Of a stretch of 64,000 bases of DNA, positions 35,597-44,625 are shown piece after piece. The notes beneath the pieces were generated by a model, which worked only from the letters and a program-made list of their open reading frames with translations, was not told the origin of the DNA and did not search any database. This stretch comes from CAZFHA01 sp964518595. GTDB lineage: Bacteria > Bacillota > Clostridia > Saccharofermentanales > Saccharofermentanaceae. Position numbers and translations under genes: made by a program. The DNA lies in NCBI GenBank assembly GCA_964518595.1, contig CAZFHA010000011.1, positions 47,695-111,694 of the forward strand, in the 5' to 3' direction. Position 1 is the first letter of the stretch. Each line of letters starts with the position of its first letter.

Positions 35597-36255
35597 TTGC
35601 GATACTCTCCTAAGTCAAAGATCAGCTTTAATACCACCTGCATTAAAGCACCAAAAACAAATAGCAGCCAAGAATAAGCCCAAGCGCTCCAGAAAAAGCT
35701 GACGCCAAAATACGCAATAATAATAACCAGCCATAAAATAGAGGAAAGGGTACGCCTTAACTGTTGTCTCTGGGCATCCTGACTCTTCCACTGTTTAAAC
35801 TCTTCTACTAAGCTCTCGTTTTCCTTGATATACTTAGGGCGGCTTAGATGGTTATAAACTAAAATTCCAGTGGCAACGGCAATAAACAAAAAGAAGACCA
35901 GAGGGGTAAAAGTTCCCCTTCCGCTAAATTCATCGGTAATCGCTGCGGCTGGAATAGCAAGAATATAAAGTATGACTGCAATAGAAACCAGTAGCGCATT
36001 TTTTTTCCTCTGGGGTGAGGGATAATGACGATTAAAGGCACTCTCATTTTCAATCTGGCGGAAAAGTTCCGATAAGTCACCGATGCCGGCAATAACTTTG
36101 TTATAGGCCTCTTCCTTCGTCTCTCCCTGTACCAATAAATCTTCATAGCGGCTACTTAAATTCGAAAGCAGCTCTTCTTTCATCTCCTGAATTTTTTGGG
36201 TCTGAGGAGCATCTTTAAAAAGATTCTCTACATAAGACTTAATTTCCGTACTCAT
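35593..36255 (-). CDS. DUF1700-like membrane protein (permease prefix domain)
   Basis: The first ~75 residues form a cytoplasmic helical domain (VENLFKDAPQTQKIQEMKEELLSNL, then KEEAYNKVIAGIGDLSELF). This domain is shared by DUF1700 proteins and by the prefix domain of some permeases; about four transmembrane segments follow. It is co-translated with the PadR gene before it and the DUF4097 gene after it through 4-bp overlaps. The three together form a small operon that probably monitors the cell envelope. A precise function is not known. Confidence 0.8.
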   Translation of the reverse strand: MSTEIKSYVENLFKDAPQTQKIQEMKEELLSNLSSRYEDLLVQGETKEEAYNKVIAGIGDLSELFRQIENESAFNRHYPSPQRKKNALLVSIAVILYILAIPAAAITDEFSGRGTFTPLVFFLFIAVATGILVYNHLSRPKYIKENESLVEEFKQWKSQDAQRQQLRRTLSSILWLVIIIAYFGVSFFWSAWAYSWLLFVFGALMQVVLKLIFDLGEYRK

Positions 36256-36587
36256 TTCCTATCCTCCTGAATCAACTGATCAATTACACTTTTTGTCTCT
36301 TCCCAATCCTGCTTATTTTTCTTATAAAGTTCACGCCCTAAATTTGTAATAGAATAATAACGTCTTCTTGCCCCAGTGGTTTCATCTCCCCAGTAGGAGG
36401 CAATCAGCCCCCCTTCTTCTAAGCGTCGAAAGGCGGAGTACAGCGTTGCTTCTTTAAGCTCATAAGCCATTCGAGTCTTATCCTGAATCGATCGATTTAT
36501 CTCATAACCATAGCTATCCTTATTAAGTAAGTGTGCCAAAATGATTGTATCGGTGTGGCCGCGTAATAGATCTGGTGTTATAGACAT
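36252..36587 (-). CDS. PadR-family transcriptional repressor
   Basis: The 111-residue protein is a PadR winged-helix regulator (LLRGHTDTIILAHLLNKDSYGYEI, LKEATLYSAFRRLEEGGLI, GARRRYYSIT). I place the start at the ATG at 36587, nine bases after AAGGAG, giving the usual family length. A frame reaching back to 36659 would run through the promoter. A palindrome overlapping the -35 region and spacer is its probable operator, giving autorepression of this PadR/DUF1700-like/DUF4097 operon. The ligand is unknown. Confidence 0.9.
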   Translation of the reverse strand: MSITPDLLRGHTDTIILAHLLNKDSYGYEINRSIQDKTRMAYELKEATLYSAFRRLEEGGLIASYWGDETTGARRRYYSITNLGRELYKKNKQDWEETKSVIDQLIQEDRK

Positions 36588-36630
36588 CTGGTATATCTCC
36601 TTCCCCATAATACTTTTGAACTTGTTGTAA

Positions 36631-36659
36631 ATCTTACACTTATATACTGTGTCTGTCAA
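36631..36659 (-). promoter_or_regulatory. Promoter of the PadR operon
   Basis: On the minus strand a consensus TTGACA (36654-36659) is followed after exactly 17 bp by TAAGAT (36631-36636). Confidence 0.8.
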
Positions 36660-36667
36660 GGTATATA
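36641..36667. promoter_or_regulatory. Probable PadR operator
   Basis: TATATAC at 36641-36647 and GTATATA at 36661-36667 form a perfect inverted repeat with a 13-base spacer. It lies across the -35 box and spacer of the PadR promoter, a position suited to autorepression. Confidence 0.6.
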
Positions 36668-36763
36668 AAGAAAATAAATTTTTCTCTTTTGTAAGCTTTT
36701 TCTATTTCCAGCAGTTATAGTAGGTAGGAAGAATAATCCGACCAAATTTCTAGGGGGGATATT

Positions 36764-37300
36764 TTGCTGCTATTTGTTTTTGCCTCGGAAGAGGAAGAGA
36801 TCAAATTCAATACCCTTTATCAACGCTATAAAAAAGTGTTGTTTCAACGTGCCTATACCATTTTGAAAGACCAAATGTTGGCAGAAGATGCGGTCAGCGA
36901 GGCTTTCCTCCGAGCCTATAAGAATTTACATAAGATTGGAGCACCGGAAGACCCACAAAGTGCCGCCTTTTTATTAACAATTGTAAGAAACACTGCCCTC
37001 ACACTATGGCAAAAGCGTAATCGATTAGGAGAATCCGAATTAATTGAAGAAGGCTATACCCAGACAGATACACCCGAATCAATCACCTTAGATAAGCTGA
37101 ATGCTCAAAGAGTCTGCAGTCTGATTGATCAGCTGGGCGAAGAATATCGTAGCGTTTTCCTGTTAAAATACGCTCATAGTTGTTCACACAAAGAGATCGC
37201 TCAAATTTTAAAAACAACCGAAAATAATATCCATGTTCGGCTTTTTCGGGCACGAAAAAAGCTGGCAAAGCTGCTCCAAAAGGAGGAAAACTTATCATGA
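36764..37300 (+). CDS. ECF-type RNA polymerase sigma factor
   Basis: The protein of about 178 residues has sigma region 2 (FNTLYQRYKKVLFQRAYTIL, AEDAVSEAFLRAYKN) and region 4 (EEYRSVFLLKYAHSCSHKEI with NNIHVRLFRARKKL). No ATG is suitably placed near the start; a TTG at 36764 stands behind a GGGGGGAT site. The next gene begins inside the last codons and looks like its membrane anti-sigma factor. The VWA lipoprotein downstream may belong to its regulon. ECF sigmas with such neighbours usually respond to envelope signals. Confidence 0.88.
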   Translation: MLLFVFASEEEEIKFNTLYQRYKKVLFQRAYTILKDQMLAEDAVSEAFLRAYKNLHKIGAPEDPQSAAFLLTIVRNTALTLWQKRNRLGESELIEEGYTQTDTPESITLDKLNAQRVCSLIDQLGEEYRSVFLLKYAHSCSHKEIAQILKTTENNIHVRLFRARKKLAKLLQKEENLS

Positions 37301-37917
37301 AAGAAGTAAATCAAGAGAATTTTTATATTGAACTAGCCAAAAGATATAATGAAATTGTCGGTCAAGAGCTAATTAACGAAGCTGCTAAAGCAGAGGGAGA
37401 TACTAAGCAGGATTGGCATGCTTTAGACCTTAAAGTAAAAAGCAAGCTGAAAGGCACTCGATCAAGTCATCCTAAGTATTGGTTGATGGCAGCGGCGGCT
37501 TTACTGATTATGCTGCTAATCCCCTTGTCACTATATTGGCAAAGTAGTAACTACATTGAAACAAATACTACGCCTAAGGATGTAGCCGAGGCCTCCATGG
37601 AAGATCAGTTACAGTTACTTTCGACTCGCCTACCAGAAGAATTAAGGATTGAAGAGGTCAAAATTGATCAAGGGCAAAGTATTTATAAACTAAAGAACAG
37701 AAATTCGGACGATATTGTACTCACTCTGCAAGAAACAGAACCCCAAATTAACCCAGATAGCTTTGTTGATTATGAACTGGATGGTAAAACCGTCTCCCTA
37801 CGCTATGTGCCTGATTATAGTTTGATGCAATTCGAGCATCAGGGAATCTGGTATCAGCTTAGCTGCAAGTATAGCCCTGATAGTCTCGTTCCCTTAGCTC
37901 AGGCTCTCCTTTTATAA
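37297..37917 (+). CDS. Putative membrane anti-sigma factor
   Basis: This 206-residue protein has a cytoplasmic N-terminal part of about 60 residues, one transmembrane helix at about 62-81 (YWLMAAAALLIMLLIPLSLY), and an external C-terminal domain ending with a small beta-rich segment. It starts in a 4-bp overlap with the ECF sigma gene behind AAAGGAGG, the standard arrangement for a cognate anti-sigma. The zinc HxxxCxxC motif of the common anti-sigma domain is not seen, so the assignment rests on position and topology; the outer part looks DUF4367-like. Confidence 0.7.
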   Translation: MKEVNQENFYIELAKRYNEIVGQELINEAAKAEGDTKQDWHALDLKVKSKLKGTRSSHPKYWLMAAAALLIMLLIPLSLYWQSSNYIETNTTPKDVAEASMEDQLQLLSTRLPEELRIEEVKIDQGQSIYKLKNRNSDDIVLTLQETEPQINPDSFVDYELDGKTVSLRYVPDYSLMQFEHQGIWYQLSCKYSPDSLVPLAQALLL

Positions 37918-38000
37918 ATTTTTTTATATTCCTGTAAGGTTTCTACTTTAACCTCAGTTATATAAGTAGAACAGTCAATAAAAATCAAAGGAGTATGAAT

Positions 38001-39659
38001 ATGAAGAAATCAAAATTATACTACGGATTACTAGGACTACTCTCATGTGCTTTTTTTCTCACCAGCTGTGGATCAGCGCCACCAAGAGATAATACTGATG
38101 CAGAATCTCCTGCCAATGATGGTGCGCCAGTATACAATGGAGCTCAAGTCGACGAAGCTAATAAGAATGCTATAACCAATCAAATGCCAGACGAGTATAT
38201 AAATCAAGAAAGTTACTTGCCCATTACTGAGAATCAAGCAATTGCTACAAGTAAACAGTCCGTCAGTACCTTTTCTCTAAAAGTAGATACCGCTGCCTAT
38301 TCAAACATTGAACGTTATCTTCAAGGCGGTAATTTCCCTCCTGCAGATGCTGTGCGCATCGAAGAACTGTTGAATTATTTTTCTTATGACGGAGTCATGG
38401 ATTATGATAACAATTCCCCCTTTGGCGTCTCCTTGGAAGTGGGACCATCTCCCTTTCATCCAGAAAAGAAATTAGCCTTTGTTCGGGTTAAAACGCCAGA
38501 AATAGACCTAGAGCAACTCCCCCCCAGTAACCTAATTTTTCTAGTTGATACCTCAGGGTCTATGGCCTCTTATGATAAATTACCTTTGCTCAAGGAGGCA
38601 CTGCACTTGTTAGTTGATAAATTAGGGCCTCAAGATAGAGTCTCTATCGTCACCTATGCCGGTAGCTCTTCTGTTTTGTTGGACAGCGCCTCCGGCAAAG
38701 ACAAAAAAACGATCTTATCTGCTATCAATGAGTTGGAGGCCGGTGGATCAACTGCCGGTGCCGAAGGCATTAATACCGCTTACGAACTAGCTGAAAAGAA
38801 CTTTTTGTCCGAGGGAAATAATCGAATCATCTTAGCTACAGATGGGGATTTTAACGTTGGTATTAATGACCCAAATCAATTGGCAGAACTCGTTTCCGAA
38901 AAGCGAGAAAGTGACATTTACCTAAGTATCTTAGGGTTTGGCACAGGTAATCTAAGAGAAGACATTATGGAAACACTTTCCAAAAATGGCAACGGAAATT
39001 ACTCTTACATCTATACCCTTGATAGTGCTGAAAAAGTTCTGGTGGAAGAACTAGCATCAAACTTATATGTCGTAGCCACTGATGTTAAGGCTCAAATTGA
39101 GTTTAATCCCGCTTATATAAGAAACTATCGCCTCTTGGGCTATGAGAATCGCTTACTTGCCAATCAAGATTTTGCCAATGATGCTAAAGACGCTGGTGAA
39201 ATTGGCGCCGGAACAGATGTAGTATTTCTCTATGAATTAGAGATGACCGATACGCCTGCCTCCGCAGAAGAATCTTTACGCTATACCCCAACAACGATCC
39301 CAAACCAAGAAGAAACAACTCTTCAGGAAGATTCTTCCGTTACAAATGAAATCTTTCAACTCCGAATCCGTTATAAGAATCCGGGAGAAAGTAGCAGCAA
39401 TTTACTTACTTGGAATGTAGAAAAAGACCAAATAGAAGAAACTACCAGTTCCGATTTCCTCTTTGCCGCGGCAGTAGCCGAGTTTGGAGAAAATCTTAGA
39501 AATTCAGAGCAAGCCAATCAGGATATCACCCAATTGTATGATGTAGTCACTGAAAATCAAGGTAAAGACGAAGGCGGATATCGTAAGGAGTTTTTGTTAC
39601 TTCTACAGCAGTATCAGTCGCTAAGTGGCTACGGAAGCGAAAAAAGATACCAAGATTAA
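38001..39659 (+). CDS. YfbK-like VWA-domain lipoprotein
   Basis: A lipoprotein signal ends at LTSC (lipidated C23). A YfbK N-terminal domain follows (FSLKVDTAAYSNIERYLQGG), then a von Willebrand factor A domain with an intact MIDAS motif DTSGS at 183-187 and a further acidic TDGDF strand, then a C-terminal domain of the YfbK/DUF3520 type. I use the ATG at 38001, seven bases after AAAGGAG; an ATG at 37995 is too close to that site. It would bind a divalent metal and a partner on the outer membrane face. It lies next to the ECF sigma pair and may be its target. Confidence 0.88.
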   Translation: MKKSKLYYGLLGLLSCAFFLTSCGSAPPRDNTDAESPANDGAPVYNGAQVDEANKNAITNQMPDEYINQESYLPITENQAIATSKQSVSTFSLKVDTAAYSNIERYLQGGNFPPADAVRIEELLNYFSYDGVMDYDNNSPFGVSLEVGPSPFHPEKKLAFVRVKTPEIDLEQLPPSNLIFLVDTSGSMASYDKLPLLKEALHLLVDKLGPQDRVSIVTYAGSSSVLLDSASGKDKKTILSAINELEAGGSTAGAEGINTAYELAEKNFLSEGNNRIILATDGDFNVGINDPNQLAELVSEKRESDIYLSILGFGTGNLREDIMETLSKNGNGNYSYIYTLDSAEKVLVEELASNLYVVATDVKAQIEFNPAYIRNYRLLGYENRLLANQDFANDAKDAGEIGAGTDVVFLYELEMTDTPASAEESLRYTPTTIPNQEETTLQEDSSVTNEIFQLRIRYKNPGESSSNLLTWNVEKDQIEETTSSDFLFAAAVAEFGENLRNSEQANQDITQLYDVVTENQGKDEGGYRKEFLLLLQQYQSLSGYGSEKRYQD

Positions 39660-39796
39660 TCCCGCAGCAAGCCACATTGATCTTTTGGGCAAAAACAGAA
39701 CCTATTGCACCTCTCCTTTTATCTATTTTCAATTTAAAACCAGCCAATAGTATGATAGAATCGTCAATATGTACAAAAAGAAAAGGAGATAGTGTT

Positions 39797-40381
39797 GTGA
39801 GGAAATTTATTGTTTTGTCAGCTTTTATCCTTTGCCTGTCCTTGACAGGTGCCTGCTCTAATTCAGCCGGCCCTTCCGCCTCCGAAAGTAGTTTGGCTGC
39901 CAGCTCTTCTACTACCCACGTAACCGTTCCTGAAAAGGCTATTTTTGAGACCAATTTTTCCAACCGCTTTAATCAAAAGGGTTTTGCCTTTACCTACCCT
40001 AAGGAACTGGAGTTAAAAGAAGAGGACAATGTTATCACACTGACCTCTTTGAAGCCTACCATTACTATAAGTATTGTACATCAGACTGATAATGGCGTAA
40101 CCATTTCCGAGTATCAGGAAGAATTTGCCGGAGCTTGGGATCAAACAGATGAAATGAACATCAATGGTAAGAATGCCGTTAGGGGTATGAGTAGCTCAGA
40201 AAAGGGCATTAGTATTACCTATGCCATTGAGGGTAATGAGAATAGCATTATTATGTTTGAAGCCTTCGTAGAGGGGCCTGATTACGTGGAGCTAGTCGAT
40301 CAGATTGCCGCTACCTTTATAAGTGAAGGTGAGAATATGTCTCCCGGTACTTCCACGCAGATGACTACAGCTACCAGCTAG
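39797..40381 (+). CDS. Small lipoprotein of unknown function
   Basis: The frame begins at a GTG at 39797, eight bases after AAGGAG; a longer frame opening at 39677 has no site and would add a non-signal leader. The resulting 194-residue protein starts with a lipoprotein signal (LSLTGAC, C22), then a serine-rich linker and one compact domain (FNQKGFAFTYPKELELKEED) with a PsbP-like look. It ends in a short serine/threonine tail. It probably sits on the outer face of the membrane. It follows the VWA lipoprotein in the same direction but after a 137-bp gap, so it may be separately transcribed. Confidence 0.7.
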   Translation: MRKFIVLSAFILCLSLTGACSNSAGPSASESSLAASSSTTHVTVPEKAIFETNFSNRFNQKGFAFTYPKELELKEEDNVITLTSLKPTITISIVHQTDNGVTISEYQEEFAGAWDQTDEMNINGKNAVRGMSSSEKGISITYAIEGNENSIIMFEAFVEGPDYVELVDQIAATFISEGENMSPGTSTQMTTATS

Positions 40382-40417
40382 GCTTTCCTTAGTTTCTTAG
40401 AATAATCTTATAATGAA

Positions 40418-40454
40418 CGTAGGGCTGCCTCAAAAAAATTGAGGCAGCCCTACG
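40418..40454. terminator. Perfect hairpin between convergent genes
   Basis: A 16-bp perfect stem (CGTAGGGCTGCCTCAA with its complement) surrounds a 5-base A loop. Neither flank carries a strong T run, so it may act as a shared terminator or transcript end for the lipoprotein and the amylomaltase genes. Confidence 0.6.
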
Positions 40455-40485
40455 CTATTAGAAACCGTATTGGGCTAACAATTAA

Positions 40486-41985
40486 TTAGGGCAAACGACG
40501 ATACAGCTGATTCATTTGGTACAGCCACTGACAATCCATAGATTCAATACCTGCATGGGAGATCCGAAAAGTCCAATTACCACTATCCGTCCCGGGAGTG
40601 TTCATTCGAGTATCTTCACCATAACCTAAGATATCTTGTAAAGGTACGATCGTAAGCTGAGCCGCAGATTGCCATACCTGTTGAATCATTGAGTGACAAG
40701 GAGGACTCTGAGGACCGCCGCGCCCCCAATCTAAATCTTCCATAGCGCAATAGTTGGCTACATATCGCTTCTCCTCCTCGGAGGAACTCCAAAGCCATCC
40801 CAAGAGCGTATTATTGTCATGAGTACTGGTATAGGCTACGGTATTGACATCGTAATTATGGGGCAAATGCGGACTATTTCCAGAAGGATCGAAAGCATAC
40901 TGAAACACCCGTGTATCAGGAAAACCAGCCTCCATAACAAAGGAATTCACTTCGTCTCTGGCGCCCAAGTCTTCCGCAATAATTTCTGCCTCTGGAAAAA
41001 TCTGCCGCAGACGTTCAATCAATTTATGGCCAGGAGCACTGCACCATTCTCCTTCTTGGGGGGATTTACCCTTGGGAATTGAAAAAAAGGCGCGGAACCC
41101 TGGAAAATGTGTAATCCGCAATCGATCATACATCGAAAGATTCCATTCCAAGCGCTCCATCCACCATTGAAAATCACTCTTTTGATGGTGGCTCCAATCA
41201 TATAAAGGATGCCCCCAGATCTGACCGGAAGGGGCAAAGGAATCTGGTGGTATGCCGGCTACATGAGAAACCAGCCCCTCATCGTCCGTCAAAAACAATT
41301 CCCGATGACTCCAAACTTCGGCGCTGTCTTCTGAAACGTATATAGGCAAATCACCTATGAGCTTAACACCTCTCTGCTGGACGGCTTGCCGAAACACCTT
41401 CCATTGGCGATAAAACTCATACTGAGTAAAGCACTCCAAAAAGTACGCTGCTTCATGCTCCTGAACAAAGGCTTCCACTGCTTCAGGCTGACACCTTACT
41501 AAGGCTTCCTCCGGCCATTCCCACCAAGCTTTGTTCTGGAAGTGCTTTTTCAGGGCAGCATACGTGGCGAAATCCTTTACCCATTTATTATTACTAACAA
41601 AGGCTAGAACTTCTTGGCGATAACTCTCAGATATCCGCTCGGCAGCTTTAGTGAATAAGCGGCTGCGATTCTGTCTGACCCAATCATAATTCACGGCATG
41701 GGCACTACCTTGATAAACAGCTGAGTCCAACTCTTCGTCAGTAATTAATCCTATGTCAAACATTTGACCCGGATCAATTAGCAATTCATTTCCGGCAAAG
41801 GCAGAATCACTGCGGTAAGGTGAGTTATCTCTGCCGGGGCGAAGCAAAGGCAGAAGTTGCCAGTAGGAAAAACCTGCTTCATTAATTTTTTCGGCAAAAG
41901 CAAGGGCCTCCTCATCAAAACACCCAATACCATACTGTCCCGGCAGAGATGTCAAATGTAAAAGTACACCGCTCTTACGCATCAT
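40486..41985 (-). CDS. GH77 amylomaltase homologue lacking the catalytic nucleophile
   Basis: The 499-residue protein is clearly of the 4-alpha-glucanotransferase family GH77 (GVLLHLTSLPGQYGIG, AGIPPDSFAPSGQIWGHPLYDW). Active members use an aspartate in RIDHFRGF, a glutamate in AEDLG and an aspartate in THDN. Here the first segment reads RITHFPGF, with T292 replacing the nucleophile; E338 and D390 are kept. The codon is ACA, more than one change from an aspartate codon. The protein may be inactive, glucan-binding, or use another mechanism. The chosen ATG at 41985 follows GGAGG; a TTG at 41991 is possible. It ends the transcript that starts with the NYN gene. Confidence 0.88.
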   Translation of the reverse strand: MMRKSGVLLHLTSLPGQYGIGCFDEEALAFAEKINEAGFSYWQLLPLLRPGRDNSPYRSDSAFAGNELLIDPGQMFDIGLITDEELDSAVYQGSAHAVNYDWVRQNRSRLFTKAAERISESYRQEVLAFVSNNKWVKDFATYAALKKHFQNKAWWEWPEEALVRCQPEAVEAFVQEHEAAYFLECFTQYEFYRQWKVFRQAVQQRGVKLIGDLPIYVSEDSAEVWSHRELFLTDDEGLVSHVAGIPPDSFAPSGQIWGHPLYDWSHHQKSDFQWWMERLEWNLSMYDRLRITHFPGFRAFFSIPKGKSPQEGEWCSAPGHKLIERLRQIFPEAEIIAEDLGARDEVNSFVMEAGFPDTRVFQYAFDPSGNSPHLPHNYDVNTVAYTSTHDNNTLLGWLWSSSEEEKRYVANYCAMEDLDWGRGGPQSPPCHSMIQQVWQSAAQLTIVPLQDILGYGEDTRMNTPGTDSGNWTFRISHAGIESMDCQWLYQMNQLYRRLP

Positions 41986-41987
41986 AG

Positions 41988-42794
41988 TCAAATATCCTCC
42001 TTATTCTTGATGTATATAAGGGTAACCAAGGGATTCTTTTCGTTGATACGTTCTTCACTCTCAATACTGTCTATAGAACGTATCATCTGAGAAAGCTTAG
42101 TGAACCCAAAATTTCTCGGATCAAAAGAAGGTTGCTTTTTTAACATTAAGTTGCCTACTGCTCCCAAAAAAGCCCAGCCATTATCATCAGCTAAATCCGT
42201 AATGGAAGCATGTATCAGATTAGCCGTGGCCTGGTCTACCACACCGCCAATCCGGGAAGCAGAAGCTATGCCATTTTCACCCCGAGGGCTTCGAATATCG
42301 TTGTAAGGGATTCTAACCGGAGTATGCATACCGGGATATTCTTTATCCGGTGTGATGAGTAAAATTTCTAAAAAGATAAACCGATCACAGGCAGCAATAA
42401 AGGGCTGAGGAGTCTTCTTCTCACCAATTCCGTAAACGATCTTACCGGCTTCTCTTAAGCGGGTAGCCAGTCGAGTGAAATCACTGTCACTAGAAACCAA
42501 GCAGAATCCGTCAACTTTCTCAGAGTAGAGAATATCCATAGCATCAATAATCATGGCAGAATCCGTTGCATTCTTGCCGGTGGTATAACCAAACTGCTGG
42601 ATTGGCTGAAAGGCATAGTCCAGAAGAATGGTCTTCCATGAACCTAGGTTAGGCTTAGTCCAGTCGCCGTAAATACGTTTAATAGTTGCATTTCCATAAC
42701 GGGCAACTTCCTCAATCATAGGTTTAATGTAATGGGCAGAAATGTTATCGGCATCAATCAGGACAGCTAGTCTTTTTTCATTAAGATCGGACAT
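41988..42794 (-). CDS. LabA-like NYN-domain protein with OST-HTH domain
   Basis: The N-terminal ~145 residues form an NYN (PIN-like) nuclease domain with the expected acidic residues in LIDADN (14-17), DSAMIIDAMD (78-87) and SSDSDF (101-106). The remaining part carries a C-terminal OST-HTH/LOTUS domain (DDNGWAFLGAVGNLMLKK, NFGFTKLSQMI). Such proteins are predicted metal-dependent RNases. The gene lies directly before the amylomaltase homologue and abuts it, so the two are co-transcribed. The ATG at 42794 follows AAAGGATACC. The RNA target is unknown. Confidence 0.88.
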   Translation of the reverse strand: MSDLNEKRLAVLIDADNISAHYIKPMIEEVARYGNATIKRIYGDWTKPNLGSWKTILLDYAFQPIQQFGYTTGKNATDSAMIIDAMDILYSEKVDGFCLVSSDSDFTRLATRLREAGKIVYGIGEKKTPQPFIAACDRFIFLEILLITPDKEYPGMHTPVRIPYNDIRSPRGENGIASASRIGGVVDQATANLIHASITDLADDNGWAFLGAVGNLMLKKQPSFDPRNFGFTKLSQMIRSIDSIESEERINEKNPLVTLIYIKNKEDI

Positions 42795-42996
42795 GTATCA
42801 GGTATCCTTTCCGCATTGCTTGCCACAGACATAGGCAGCCTGATATAATTATCCGGCACATATGCTTGCCTGTAAGATAATACTATGATTGATTATAGCC
42901 TATTCTTATTGGTTTTAAAAGTAAAAATCATTTTCTTTTATTTATTTAAGATTGGTAAAGCAATTTACCTATACGTAACGGGGGAAACAATTTTAC

Positions 42997-44625
42997 ATGG
43001 ATCAGAATACCAAAGAGCAGATTAATCGTCGGCGCACCTTCGCAATTATTTCTCACCCTGACGCCGGTAAGACCACTATGACAGAAAAGTTACTGCTGTA
43101 CGGTGGTGCTATTCACATGGCTGGTTCCGTCAAAGGCAGAAAAGCGTCACGTCACGCCACCTCCGACTGGATGGAAATTGAGAAGCAGCGGGGTATTTCC
43201 GTTACCTCCTCTGTTATGCAATTTGAATATGACAACTACTGTATCAACATTCTTGATACTCCAGGACATCAAGACTTCTCAGAAGACACCTATCGTACCC
43301 TCTGTGCCGCTGATGCGGCTGTGATGCTTTTAGACGGAGCTAAGGGTGTTGAAGCGCAAACCATTAAGCTTTTCACCGTTTGCCGTAAACGTGGTATCCC
43401 TATTTTTACCTTCATTAATAAAATGGATCGGGCAGCTAAGAATCCTTTTGACCTAATTGATGAGCTGGAAAAAGTTCTGGGAATACGTTCTACACCCATC
43501 AACTGGCCAATTGGTACAGATGGCGACTTTAAGGGCGTCTACAATCGTCAAGACGAAGAGGTACTACTCTTTGATGAGAATGCCGCAGATCATGGTGCAA
43601 GTATTGTTAAAGCCATCTGTGCCGGAGTAAATGATGAAGCTGAGCTCTCCAAGCACTTGGATCTGCCTCACATTGAGGCCCTCCGAGCCGACATTGAACT
43701 TTTAGATATGGCCGGAGACGAGTTTGATCTAAACAAGATTTTAAAAGGTGAATTGACTCCGGTCTTTTTCGGTTCCGCCATTACCAATTTTGGTGTAGAG
43801 CCCTTCTTAAAGCATTTCCTAGCTATGGCTCCTTCACCGGTTCCCCGAGAAACAGATATAGGTATTGTTGAACCTGACTCTGACTATTTTTCTGGTTTCG
43901 TTTTTAAGATTCAAGCCAATATGGATCCTAACCATCGGGATCGAATGGCTTTTCTACGGATTTGCTCCGGCAAATACGAGAAGTCTATGGGAGTTAAGCA
44001 TGTTCGTTTGGGCAAGAAAATTACTCTCGCCCAACCCCAACAATTTATGGCACAAGACCGTGCCATTGTGGAGGAGGCTTACGCCGGAGACATTATCGGA
44101 ATATTTGATCCGGGTATTTTCCGCATTGGTGATACCCTCACTAACTCAAGTAAATCCTTTCGTTTCGAAGGCATCCCCGTCTTCCCACCGGAGCATTTCT
44201 CGCGAGTAGCACCCTTGGACTCTATGAAACGCAAGCAATTTCTTAAAGGAATTGAACAATTATCTGAAGAAGGCGCCATTCAGCTTTACAAGCAACCAGA
44301 CATTGGAACAGAGACTTATATTATGGGTGTAGTCGGTGTCCTTCAGTTTGATGTTTTGGAACACCGCCTACTGAAGGAGTATGGTGTAACAATCTTGCGC
44401 ACCCCACTAAATTATCACTATGCCCGCTGGGCTTTACCACTTAATCCAACAGAACCCTTTGATACCAAAAAGCTGACCATCACCTCTACCTCTCTCTTGG
44501 TTCTGGATAAAGACGAAGCACCGGTAATTCTCTTTGAGTCGGAATGGGGTATCTCCTGGGCACTGGATCGTAACCCCAATCTTGCTCTTGAAGAGATACA
44601 TCAGACCCAGAAACGAGAAAAGTGA
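42997..44625 (+). CDS. prfC: Peptide chain release factor 3
   Basis: The 542-residue protein is a translational GTPase of the RF3 type: P-loop SHPDAGKTT (19-27), GRKASRHATSDWMEIEKQRGIS, DTPGHQDFSEDTYR, NKMD, and a C-terminal region that is shorter than that of EF-G. It recycles RF1 and RF2 after peptide release. The start ATG at 42997 lies eleven bases after GGGGG, a somewhat wide spacing. The gene appears to stand alone, with no obvious terminator before the next regulator gene. Confidence 0.96.
   Translation: MDQNTKEQINRRRTFAIISHPDAGKTTMTEKLLLYGGAIHMAGSVKGRKASRHATSDWMEIEKQRGISVTSSVMQFEYDNYCINILDTPGHQDFSEDTYRTLCAADAAVMLLDGAKGVEAQTIKLFTVCRKRGIPIFTFINKMDRAAKNPFDLIDELEKVLGIRSTPINWPIGTDGDFKGVYNRQDEEVLLFDENAADHGASIVKAICAGVNDEAELSKHLDLPHIEALRADIELLDMAGDEFDLNKILKGELTPVFFGSAITNFGVEPFLKHFLAMAPSPVPRETDIGIVEPDSDYFSGFVFKIQANMDPNHRDRMAFLRICSGKYEKSMGVKHVRLGKKITLAQPQQFMAQDRAIVEEAYAGDIIGIFDPGIFRIGDTLTNSSKSFRFEGIPVFPPEHFSRVAPLDSMKRKQFLKGIEQLSEEGAIQLYKQPDIGTETYIMGVVGVLQFDVLEHRLLKEYGVTILRTPLNYHYARWALPLNPTEPFDTKKLTITSTSLLVLDKDEAPVILFESEWGISWALDRNPNLALEEIHQTQKREK

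Noticed and set aside
39547..39963. 138-codon minus-strand frame
   Set aside because: Crosses the end of the VWA gene and the start of the lipoprotein gene; no start signals.
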